From Chloroflexota bacterium (GTDB taxonomy: Bacteria > Chloroflexota > Anaerolineae > Promineifilales > Promineifilaceae), in NCBI GenBank assembly GCA_008501785.1, contig QQUD01000996.1, positions 1 through 11,879 of the forward strand: a stretch of 11,879 bases of DNA, in the 5' to 3' direction. Within the stretch, counting starts at the first letter, position 1; each line of letters starts with the position of its first letter. The notes under the pieces are model-generated. The model had not been told where the DNA came from, ran no database searches, and was given only the letters and a program-made list of their open reading frames with translations. A program made the translations under genes and the position numbers. Below are positions 1 through 6,560 of the stretch, piece after piece.

Positions 1-56
1 GATTTTAAATCTTTGTAACAAAACCCGTCAGTTTTTTTATATATATTTTATGCAAG

Positions 57-76
57 GCTAAAAGAATACTTTTAGC
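57..76 (+). promoter_or_regulatory. Hairpin in the protease leader
   Basis: A perfect 8-bp inverted repeat, GCTAAAAG (57-64) and CTTTTAGC (69-76), flanks a 4-nt AATA loop. It lies 38 bases before the protease start at 115 and follows an AT-rich tract (about 32-50) that could hold a promoter, although I could not find a convincing -35/-10 pair. No T-run follows the stem, so it does not look like a terminator. It may be an mRNA 5' stabiliser or an operator; the sequence does not say which. Confidence 0.4.
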
Positions 77-114
77 TGAGGCGAAAGCAGTTCCGAATGC
101 CTCGGGAGCAAGAC

Positions 115-2148
115 ATGAAATTGAAAAGCAAGTTACAAGGGGCAGGTTTGACCATCCTCTTTCTAATAATATTGTTGTTGGCGATGGCAATCACAAATTC
201 TCCTGCCGTAGAAGCAACAGAGGACGCACCCCGAACCAGCTATCTTGTGCAAGGGCAAGAGATTGGAGAGGTCGTTGCTGCTGTGCAGGCTGTAAATGGC
301 GTTGTCACGCATGAATTAGACGTCATTAACGCCGTTGGTGCTGACTTGACACGCGCACAAGTTAACACACTGCAAACACACCCCGCGATTGACCGCATCA
401 TGGAAAACCAAGACGTTACCCTGGAATCTGATTTGAGCGGCCATGTTGTGATGGATGTATTCGATGCTCCCACCTATTCAAACAACAATGGCACGATTCC
501 TTGGACATCTGAGTGGATGGAATCGGGCGAAAACGACGGCCCAGAGCAGGGTATTATTCAAATTACAGAAGACCCCAACAACAATCAATGCAGCTCGGGA
601 AGCTGTTTGCGCATAGGCGGAGAAAATGAAAGGGGTCGCTATTCTATCCGCCGTTCGATAGATTTATCCGGTGCAACCAGCGCTCAATTATCAGTAGAAC
701 GAAGCTTTGATAGCGAAACTGGTTTTTACGCCAGCAGAGGTGTTTCCATACAAATTTCACCAAATGGTTCCTCCTGGTATACACTTGCCAAAGCATACCG
801 CGCAAGTGGAGACAGCGGCTCACAGGCTAGAACATTCGACATTTCTCGATATGCTGGCCCAGATACACAGATTCGATTTTACATTACAAAAAAAATTAAC
901 GGCTACATTTATATCGATAATCTTAAAGTTGATGTGACGATGCCCGAACCCGAGGTGGTTGTTGAAGCCGACTTCGGAAAAATGGTGGATTCGGGCGCAG
1001 TACATGATGATTCACTATTCGGGTATGTGAGTGTTGCCGTGATTGACACCGGTATCTACGATCATGATGCACTGCTTTATGATACCTGGGGTGATTTACG
1101 CGTCTGGGCACATCACAATGTGTTTACTGGTCAAACTTCTGAATGGCACCCACCTAACAGCGACGACCACGGGCATGGGTCTCACCTGACCAGCATCATT
1201 GGCAATATTGAAGAGAACAGCAATGGGGATTACAACAGCATCGCACCAGACGCAGGGATAATTTCGGTAAAAGCCTTTAACAATCAAGGGCAAGGCAGCT
1301 ACCTAGACATTATTGAAGCAATCGATTGGGTCATATCTAACCAAAACAGATATGACATTCGCGTCATGAATCTCTCCTTTAGCGCCACACCCAATTCATA
1401 CTACTGGGAAGACCCACTGAACCAGGCCGTAATGGAAGCATGGAAACATGACATTGTTGTGGTTGCTTCTGCTGGCAATAAGGGTCCAGACCCAATGACT
1501 ATTGGCGTACCTGGAAACGTGCCATATATCATCACAGTTGGGGCCATGACCGACAATTATACGCCCAATAATCCAACAGATGATCGATTAACATCTTTCT
1601 CGTCAGCCGGTCCAACGGTTGAAGGGTTTGTGAAACCTGAAGTGGTAGCCCCAGGTGGACACATAAAAGGGATCATGTCGGCTCAAACAACAATTGCCGA
1701 AATGTACCCCGAGTTTCACGATCAGGGTGATTACTTCACCATGTCGGGCACTTCGCAGGCAACGGCCGTTGTCAGCGGCATTGTCGCCCTCATCCTCGAC
1801 GAAACCCCTTGGCTAACACCCGATGATGTGAAATGCCGCCTGATGGCTACATCGAGGCCAGCAGTTGCCCAAAATGGCAAGCTAGCATACAGTGTTTTCC
1901 AGCAGGGTGCAGGCCTGGTAAACGCATATGACGCTGTTAACAGCTACGCCACAGGCTGTGCAAATAACGGCTTAAATATTTACAATGACCTGGCTGGTGT
2001 TGAACATTACGGTGGGTTAGCTAATCAACAAAACAATGATGGCAAATATTACATAACGGGCCTTGGTGGTCATTACAAATGGGACCAAGGATACGCGTGG
2101 AGTGAAGGTTACGCATGGAGCGACGGATACGCGTGGAGCGATGGATAG
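115..2148 (+). CDS. Secreted subtilisin-like serine protease (S8) with YAWSDG tail
   Basis: Predicted secreted endopeptidase of the subtilase family. I chose the ATG at 115 because GGGAG lies just upstream (104-108) and the signal peptide (KLKSKL, then a hydrophobic stretch to about residue 30) begins there; the in-frame ATG at 97 is the alternative. Numbering from 115: an inhibitor-I9-like propeptide at about 41-101, a beta-sandwich (MAM/jelly-roll-like) segment at about 121-277 ending in YIYIDNLKVDV, and the S8 catalytic domain at about 285-615. The triad is complete: Asp311 in VAVIDTG, His354 in HGSH, Ser547 in GTSQA, with oxyanion Asn455 in ASAGN. Hexapeptide repeats of YAWSDG type start at residue 654. 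The frame stops at TAG 2146-2148 inside the fifth repeat, giving 677 residues. All catalytic parts precede the stop, so the enzyme should still be active; what the lost tail did is unknown. The sandwich between propeptide and protease is an unusual position. Confidence 0.9.
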   Translation: MKLKSKLQGAGLTILFLIILLLAMAITNSPAVEATEDAPRTSYLVQGQEIGEVVAAVQAVNGVVTHELDVINAVGADLTRAQVNTLQTHPAIDRIMENQDVTLESDLSGHVVMDVFDAPTYSNNNGTIPWTSEWMESGENDGPEQGIIQITEDPNNNQCSSGSCLRIGGENERGRYSIRRSIDLSGATSAQLSVERSFDSETGFYASRGVSIQISPNGSSWYTLAKAYRASGDSGSQARTFDISRYAGPDTQIRFYITKKINGYIYIDNLKVDVTMPEPEVVVEADFGKMVDSGAVHDDSLFGYVSVAVIDTGIYDHDALLYDTWGDLRVWAHHNVFTGQTSEWHPPNSDDHGHGSHLTSIIGNIEENSNGDYNSIAPDAGIISVKAFNNQGQGSYLDIIEAIDWVISNQNRYDIRVMNLSFSATPNSYYWEDPLNQAVMEAWKHDIVVVASAGNKGPDPMTIGVPGNVPYIITVGAMTDNYTPNNPTDDRLTSFSSAGPTVEGFVKPEVVAPGGHIKGIMSAQTTIAEMYPEFHDQGDYFTMSGTSQATAVVSGIVALILDETPWLTPDDVKCRLMATSRPAVAQNGKLAYSVFQQGAGLVNAYDAVNSYATGCANNGLNIYNDLAGVEHYGGLANQQNNDGKYYITGLGGHYKWDQGYAWSEGYAWSDGYAWSDG

Positions 2149-2235
2149 GCATGGAGCGATGGTTATGCATGGAGCGACGGATATGCGTGGAGCGACGGGT
2201 ACGCGTGGAGCGATGGATTCGCATGGAGCGATGCG
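2074..2235 (+). repeat. 18-bp tandem repeat, 9 units, encoding YAWSDG
   Basis: There are nine contiguous 18-bp units (2074, 2092, 2110, 2128, 2146, 2164, 2182, 2200, 2218). They encode YKWDQG, YAWSEG, YAWSDG, YAWSDG, stop-AWSDG, YAWSDG three times, and FAWSDA. The edge units are most diverged and the inner units differ mainly at third codon positions (TAC/TAT, GCG/GCA, GAC/GAT). This shows the array evolved under protein-level selection rather than being a fresh expansion. The unit has no stop in the other frames, which produces long spurious ORFs on both strands. Confidence 0.95.
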
Positions 2236-2271
2236 GCCATGATGGTGAACACCTGGGTCCCTCAGGAATAG
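2149..2271 (+). pseudogene. Remainder of protease tail beyond the in-frame amber stop
   Basis: After TAG 2146-2148 the same frame continues for 40 codons through four more YAWSDG-type units, ends in a distinct peptide (AAMMVNTWVPQE) and closes with a second TAG at 2269-2271. The interrupting codon sits exactly where Tyr (TAT or TAC) stands in six of the other eight units, so one base change explains it. Either this is a recent nonsense mutation, a sequencing error, or a stop that is sometimes read through. TAG also ends the LRR gene and the gene at 10532 in this window, so general reassignment of TAG is unlikely. Confidence 0.8.
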
Positions 2272-2334
2272 CCTCAAGAATAAACTCAGCAATTTCTACA
2301 GGGAACACCGCAAGATTAAGCCAATAATTTTCGT

Positions 2335-2348
2335 TTTACATGTGTAAA
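2335..2348. promoter_or_regulatory. Inverted repeat TTTACA-TG-TGTAAA before the TPR gene
   Basis: Two perfect 6-bp arms with a 2-bp centre lie in the spacer between the protease tail and the TPR gene, 53 bases before the ATG at 2402. The first arm, TTTACA, also resembles a -35 element, but no good -10 sits 16-18 bases downstream. It could be an operator. Similar TTTAC-type palindromes precede the hydrolase gene. The rest of the 2272-2401 spacer shows no terminator or other clear signal. Confidence 0.3.
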
Positions 2349-2401
2349 GTGACATTTTGATCATTAGAATTTTTTAGAAAGTTTTGCTCGAATCTAACAT
2401 T

Positions 2402-3898
2402 ATGACCACATCATCAAGTACCTCCTCTACCAAAAATCGCCCGCTTATACTGGCGAAGCAGCATGATCAAAAAGGGGAGTACAAAAAAGCCAGCCGCCTT
2501 TATCGACTCGCAGGTGAATACGCCTTTGCTAGTTATGAAAACGACATTGCGCAGTCATGTTTTAGTAGAGCGTTAGAGCTGACGCCAGATGCACAATTTG
2601 AAGCGCGTTACTCGTTGATGTTTTGGCTGGAACGCATTTATACACTCACGGGGCAACTAGAAAGACGTAGTCAAAATTTGACCGCTTTGGCGGCGATGGC
2701 TGATGCGCTAGATCGTGACAAGAAACGCGCAGAGGTTGCCGCCAGATTGGCGCTTTATAAGTTAGACAATGGTGACAATCAAGATGTCATTAGTATTGTG
2801 CGGTTGGCTGTACGCATTGCTCAGACTGCCAGTGCGACAGCGGCTGAAGCGGCCCTCAATCTTACATGGGGACGTGCGTTACAGCGATTGACTGAATTTG
2901 ATGCTGCCCAGCAAAGATTGCAAAGGGCCTTATCATTGGCCAAAGAGCATGATTTGCCAGAATTAGAAGCAGACAGCTATCGGTATTTGGGGGTGGTTTG
3001 TGAGGAAAACGGCCGTTATCCCCAAGCAAAATCTCTCTACAAACAAGCCCTCGCTCTCTACGAAACGACCCATAACCGACGTGGCCAAAGCAATATGCTC
3101 AACAATTTAGGCAAAATAGCCTACGACCAAGGTGAATACACCGCCGCTTTACGCTATTGGGATCACGCAATAACCAGTTATTTTGAAATTGGGGACAAAC
3201 CGGGAAGGTGCCGCGTCTTGATCAATCAGAGCGCCATTCGTTTAAACTTGGGCGACTATGATCAGGCAAAAATCCATAATGATGCGGCGTTAAAATTGAG
3301 CCGGGAAATCGGATTACGCTTTGGGGAATGCCTGTCTCTGATCAACTTGGGCCTGATACATCATTACCTGACAGATCAAGAAGCAGCCATATTGTACGCC
3401 AATCAAGCACTATCGTTATCTGTCGAAATGGGCAGCAAACGACTTGAAGGATTTGCCCATCAAACATTGGGTAACATGCTGAGAATAGGTGAACAATATG
3501 GAGAAGCGGCCGATCATTTTTGGGAAGCTGTTGCTATTTGGCATGAGATGGAGCAACCTGCTTTGTTGATGGAATCTGAAGCGGGATTAGCTGATGTTGC
3601 GTTGGCGACCGGCGAATTAGCAGAGGCAATGGTACATATTGAATCTATTTTCGACAAGCTCAATAGCATTGCCAACCTAGATGGTGCAGAATCCCCTTTT
3701 ACAGTGTATTTGATCTGCCATAATGTGCTGGCAGCGACAAAGGATGCACGAGCCAATAAAATCTTGCATCAAGCGCATAAATTGCTGACAGAACGTGCAA
3801 ATGCAATTATCGATGATAATGCCCGTACGCTGTTCCTGAAAAAGGTTAAGTCACATCGTCAAATTATAGAACTATTTGCCAGTTTAATTTTAAATTGA
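2402..3898 (+). CDS. Free-standing tetratricopeptide repeat protein
   Basis: Predicted cytosolic protein-interaction protein of 498 residues built almost wholly of TPR helices. The clearest units, each about 40 residues, fall in the middle (ADSYRYLGVVCEENGRYPQA, then SNMLNNLGKIAYDQGEYTAA, CRVLINQSAIRLNLGDYDQA, CLSLINLGLIHHYLTDQEAA and AHQTLGNMLRIGEQYGEAA), with degenerate helical repeats on either side. There is no signal peptide, membrane segment or enzymatic motif. The C-terminal part (LLTERANAIIDDNARTLFLK) resembles the end of the TPR region in large ATPase or SARP/LuxR-type regulators of Chloroflexota; here no ATPase, adenylate cyclase or DNA-binding domain is attached. I prefer the ATG at 2402 over an in-frame TTG at 2384; neither has a good ribosome-binding site. 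A terminator follows, so it is likely the last gene of its transcript. Partner unknown. Confidence 0.85.
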   Translation: MTTSSSTSSTKNRPLILAKQHDQKGEYKKASRLYRLAGEYAFASYENDIAQSCFSRALELTPDAQFEARYSLMFWLERIYTLTGQLERRSQNLTALAAMADALDRDKKRAEVAARLALYKLDNGDNQDVISIVRLAVRIAQTASATAAEAALNLTWGRALQRLTEFDAAQQRLQRALSLAKEHDLPELEADSYRYLGVVCEENGRYPQAKSLYKQALALYETTHNRRGQSNMLNNLGKIAYDQGEYTAALRYWDHAITSYFEIGDKPGRCRVLINQSAIRLNLGDYDQAKIHNDAALKLSREIGLRFGECLSLINLGLIHHYLTDQEAAILYANQALSLSVEMGSKRLEGFAHQTLGNMLRIGEQYGEAADHFWEAVAIWHEMEQPALLMESEAGLADVALATGELAEAMVHIESIFDKLNSIANLDGAESPFTVYLICHNVLAATKDARANKILHQAHKLLTERANAIIDDNARTLFLKKVKSHRQIIELFASLILN

Positions 3899-3907
3899 CG
3901 CAATAAA

Positions 3908-3922
3908 TTGACATAATGTCAA
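3908..3922. promoter_or_regulatory. 15-bp palindrome TTGACAT-A-ATGTCAA
   Basis: A perfect 7-bp inverted repeat around a central A lies between the TPR stop codon and its terminator. The arms match TTGAC/GTCAA half-sites of the kind bound by CRP/FNR-family regulators, but with a 5-bp instead of a 4-bp centre. Being downstream of a gene and before its terminator, it may instead be part of the 3' UTR. Function is uncertain. Confidence 0.3.
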
Positions 3923-3932
3923 ATGCGAGCAG

Positions 3933-3957
3933 AGAGCGTACCTATACGCTCTTTTTT
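3933..3957 (+). terminator. Rho-independent terminator of the TPR gene
   Basis: A perfect 8-bp stem, AGAGCGTA (3933-3940) with TACGCTCT (3945-3952), has a 4-nt loop CCTA and runs directly into a T-tract ending at 3957. It lies 34 bases after the TPR stop codon. It is the only textbook intrinsic terminator I can see in the window. Confidence 0.9.
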
Positions 3958-4181
3958 ATTTCAGTCGTTGCAAGCATAGGTATCTGAGTAGTGGTTTTTC
4001 AAAATCAAACTATCATTTGACAGCTAGCTAAAATTTTTACAGTAAACACGCTAAGGCAATCTAGTAACAAAGTTGGGACCAGATACGTTATACTATTTAC
4101 AGGAAGAGCTTCATTTGATTTGTTGTAAATAAACTATCTAGATGTGTTGTGTGTCTTTTTTTGTTGGCAGAGGAGGGTATG
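3958..4181 (+). promoter_or_regulatory. Intergenic region upstream of the duplicated hydrolase
   Basis: This 224-base AT-rich spacer has no credible coding sequence. It contains TTGACA (4017-4022), a TTTAC-A-GTAAA palindrome (4036-4046), a TATACT -10-like hexamer (4089-4094) without a well-spaced -35, and 8-bp inverted arms TATTTACA (4094-4101) and TGTAAATA (4124-4131) separated by 22 bases. A strong Shine-Dalgarno AGGAGG (4171-4176) sits 5 bases before the ATG at 4182. Because a terminator closes the preceding gene, the hydrolase promoter must lie here, but I cannot fix its position. Confidence 0.5.
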
Positions 4182-6509
4182 ATGCCTAAGCGATATTTGT
4201 TTATAGGTTTGTGCGTTCTGTTATCAGTCTGGATTATTGTATTTCACCAGACAGGATTTGCTTCTCTGAAAACGGCCGTTCCCAACCAATCCGGCCCTTG
4301 CACTGTCACTAAGCAAACAGACACTATAAATAATGTAAATGTTGATATTTATCACCCTACCAACTGTGGTGCAAGTCGAACGGCCCCCTTCCCCGGCATT
4401 GCCTTTGCTCATGGGTTCAGCATGTTTGGCCTTTCAGACGGCAGAGCCGCCAATAAAGGCAATGGCGAACATTTAGCCAGTTGGGGATATGTCGTTGCCA
4501 TCCCTAAATTGCCAGATGGTGCTGAAGATCGGTTAACTATACTCCGCAACATGCTTGGCTTTTTGGAAAACGATTCCCAAGTTGACTCAAACCGGTTAGC
4601 TACCGTCGGCTACTCTTTGGGAGGGGCAACAGCCTTGGCCGCAGCGGCACGAGACAATCGGGTGCAGGCGGTAGTCGCCTTAGACCCTGTTTTCCACGAA
4701 GGAGGCCCGAGTGGTGAAGGGCCAATCGTTTGGGATGCTGCGGCAGAAGCGCCGCAAATCAATGTACCCGCAGGCATTTTAGGAGCGCCTCCCAGCAGTT
4801 GTAATGCCGAATCAGATTATAAAGACCTTTACCCGCTCGTCGGTGCAACCCACAAGGCTTATTATCATATTGAAGAAGCCAGCCACTGTGTTTTTACAGA
4901 TCCCGGAAACAATTTTTGTGGCGGTTTTTGTAGCGGCGTCACGGATTCAGCAAAAACCGATCTCAGTCAAAAATACATGACGGCATGGCTCAACTATTAC
5001 CTTTATTACGAAACAGATTATTACGATTATCTGTTTGGCAACGCAGTATTGGCAGATATGAATGCCAGTCTGATTGCATCAGAAGCAGATACAGCCCCTG
5101 AAGGCGTTGCGGCTGAGGGCGAAGAAGAAGCTATCCAACTAACCTGGACACGGTATGAACATCCGATAGCGGCCGGTTACACCATTCAACGACGATTAGT
5201 GCCTGGGGAAGATGAAATCCCGCCACTTGTGGAATTAGGTAGCATTGACATGTATCAGGACACGGCCGTTACCCCCAATCTCACCTATGGCTACCAAATT
5301 GCCAGCCGCGATGCCGCCGGGAATTTGCATGGATGGTCGGAAGAAGTAACGGCCGTTCCCGACCCTCCCAGTTCAACCCCAACTGCAACCGAAAGCGGCC
5401 CTTGCACTGTCACTAAGCAAACAAACACTGTAAATAGTGTAAACGTTGATATTTATTATCCTTCCAACTGTGGTGCCGGTCGGTCGTCACCCTACCCAGG
5501 CATTGCCTTTGCCCACGGTTTTAGTTTTTTTGGAATTTCAGATGGCGTTGCTGCGAATGCAGGCAATGGCGCACATTTAGCCAGTTGGGGGTATGTCGTT
5601 GCCATCCCTACACTGCCTGACAGTGCTGAAGACCGATTAACTATACTCCGCAACGTACTTGGCTTTCTGGAAAATGATTCCCAAGTTGACCCAAACCGGT
5701 TAGCTACCGTCGGCTACTCTTTGGGAGGAGCAACAGCCCTGGCAGCAGCGGCACGCGACAATCGGGTACAGGCGGTAGTCGCCTTAGACCCTGTTTTCCA
5801 CGAAGGAGGCCCGAGTGGTGAAGGACCTATCGTTTGGAATGCTGCAGCAGAAGCGCCGCAAATCAGTGTACCAACCGGCATTCTGGGGGCGCCAGCTGAC
5901 AACTGTAATGCGGATGCAGATTATGTAGACATTTACCCACTCGTCGGCGCAACCCACAAGGCTTATTATCATATCGAAGGTGCCAGCCATTGCGCATTCC
6001 CTGATCCAGGAAACTTTTTTTGCAGTATAGCTTGTGGCGGAACAACTGGCGCAGAGAAAACCGATCTCAGTCAAAAATACATGACTGCATGGCTCAACTA
6101 TTATCTATATTATGAAACCTCATATTATGAAGATATCTATGGCAGCTCGATGACGGCTGATGTGAGTGCAAATTTGATTACGTCAGCAGCAGATACAGCC
6201 CCTGATGGGGTTGCGGCGAAGGGATTGCTTGAAGCTAACCAACTTTCCTGGTCGAAATATACCCATCCGATGATAGCAGGGTATTCGGTCCAGCGTCGAC
6301 TGGTGCCAGGGACATATCCAGAGGCACCGTTTACAACACTAGGGGCTGTGAATGCTTATCAGGACACGGCCGTTACCCCCAATCTCACCTATGGCTACAA
6401 AGTTACCAGCCGAGACCCTGCCGGTAATTTACATCAATGGTCGGGAGAGGTTACGGCCGTTCCCGCCGAAGCAAAGGTCTTTCTTTACCTGCCGATTGTG
6501 ATGAAATAA
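4182..6509 (+). CDS. Secreted double-module alpha/beta hydrolase with FnIII-like domains
   Basis: Predicted exported esterase- or lipase-like hydrolase, 775 residues, with no known substrate. AGGAGG at 4171-4176 is best spaced for the ATG at 4182; the adjacent ATG at 4179 is less well placed. After a signal or anchor segment (about 5-28) come two copies of the same module, residues 37-404 and 405-763. Each has an HGF oxyanion-type motif, a nucleophile elbow GYSLGG (Ser145, Ser513), Asp in LDPV (Asp168, Asp536) and His in ASHC (His235, His603), so both active sites look complete. The LDPV motif after the elbow recalls chlorophyllase and dienelactone-hydrolase-like families. Several cysteines per module (CTVTK, NCG, SCN or NCN, SHC, FC) suggest disulfides and so an extracellular protein. 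Each hydrolase is followed by a FnIII-like domain. The C-terminus, KVFLYLPIVMK, resembles short C-terminal tails common on secreted Chloroflexota proteins. Confidence 0.85.
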   Translation: MPKRYLFIGLCVLLSVWIIVFHQTGFASLKTAVPNQSGPCTVTKQTDTINNVNVDIYHPTNCGASRTAPFPGIAFAHGFSMFGLSDGRAANKGNGEHLASWGYVVAIPKLPDGAEDRLTILRNMLGFLENDSQVDSNRLATVGYSLGGATALAAAARDNRVQAVVALDPVFHEGGPSGEGPIVWDAAAEAPQINVPAGILGAPPSSCNAESDYKDLYPLVGATHKAYYHIEEASHCVFTDPGNNFCGGFCSGVTDSAKTDLSQKYMTAWLNYYLYYETDYYDYLFGNAVLADMNASLIASEADTAPEGVAAEGEEEAIQLTWTRYEHPIAAGYTIQRRLVPGEDEIPPLVELGSIDMYQDTAVTPNLTYGYQIASRDAAGNLHGWSEEVTAVPDPPSSTPTATESGPCTVTKQTNTVNSVNVDIYYPSNCGAGRSSPYPGIAFAHGFSFFGISDGVAANAGNGAHLASWGYVVAIPTLPDSAEDRLTILRNVLGFLENDSQVDPNRLATVGYSLGGATALAAAARDNRVQAVVALDPVFHEGGPSGEGPIVWNAAAEAPQISVPTGILGAPADNCNADADYVDIYPLVGATHKAYYHIEGASHCAFPDPGNFFCSIACGGTTGAEKTDLSQKYMTAWLNYYLYYETSYYEDIYGSSMTADVSANLITSAADTAPDGVAAKGLLEANQLSWSKYTHPMIAGYSVQRRLVPGTYPEAPFTTLGAVNAYQDTAVTPNLTYGYKVTSRDPAGNLHQWSGEVTAVPAEAKVFLYLPIVMK
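4290..6497 (+). repeat. Intragenic tandem duplication, 1104-bp period
   Basis: Copy 1 begins at about 4290 and copy 2 at about 5394. Matching landmarks (the Gly-Pro-Cys start, the TAV-coding palindromes at 5262/6366 and 5349/6453) are all exactly 1104 bp apart, so there is no net insertion or deletion. Around the nucleophile elbow 48 consecutive residues, from NRLATVG to GEGPIVW, are identical and the DNA differs at only a few, mostly synonymous, sites. The FnIII-like parts and the module starts are clearly more diverged. This points to a duplication with later gene conversion or strong constraint in the catalytic core. Confidence 0.95.
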
Positions 6510-6518
6510 GCGCGTAAA

Positions 6519-6560
6519 ATTGACAATTGGCAAGTGGCGATTGACAATTGTCAATTATGT
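6519..6560. repeat. Heptanucleotide array, ATTGACA type
   Basis: Six consecutive 7-mers read ATTGACA, ATTGGCA, AGTGGCG, ATTGACA, ATTGTCA, ATTATGT, filling most of the 47-base gap between the hydrolase stop and the methyltransferase and running into its ATG (6557). Units 4-5 with the next AT form a perfect 16-bp palindrome (6540-6555). Confidence 0.7.
6540..6555. promoter_or_regulatory. 16-bp palindrome containing TTGAC-N4-GTCAA
   Basis: The sequence ATTGACAATTGTCAAT is fully self-complementary and ends one base before the methyltransferase ATG. The core TTGAC-AATT-GTCAA fits the CRP/FNR-family pattern TTGAY-N4-RTCAA. Placed here it would block translation or transcription elongation rather than activate a promoter. 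It may simply be a by-product of the heptad array. Confidence 0.3.

Noticed and set aside
20..38. Intrinsic terminator of a gene left of the window (AAAAC...GTTTT plus T-tract)
   Set aside because: The stem is only 5 bp, mostly A-T pairs with a 6-nt loop, too weak to call.
97..114. Start of the protease at ATG 97
   Set aside because: It would place a charged MPREQD peptide before the signal sequence; ATG 115 has GGGAG just upstream and begins directly with the signal peptide.
2146..2148. General reassignment of TAG to an amino acid in this organism
   Set aside because: TAG is also the natural end of the LRR gene (7495-7497) and the membrane-protein gene (10532-10534), and of the protease tail itself at 2269-2271.
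2017..2327. Long overlapping ORFs on both strands across the YAWSDG repeat
   Set aside because: They are translations of the 18-bp repeat in other frames, rich in repeated Arg/His/Ser or Met-Glu-Arg, with no ribosome-binding site or family resemblance.
2384..2401. TTG start for the TPR gene
   Set aside because: An ATG lies 18 bases downstream, and the extension adds no recognisable sequence; kept only as an alternative.
4017..4046. Sigma-70 promoter with TTGACA at 4017-4022
   Set aside because: With 17-18 base spacing the -10 would be CAGTAA or AGTAAA, a poor match; likewise TATACT at 4089-4094 lacks a well-spaced -35. Described only as content of the spacer.
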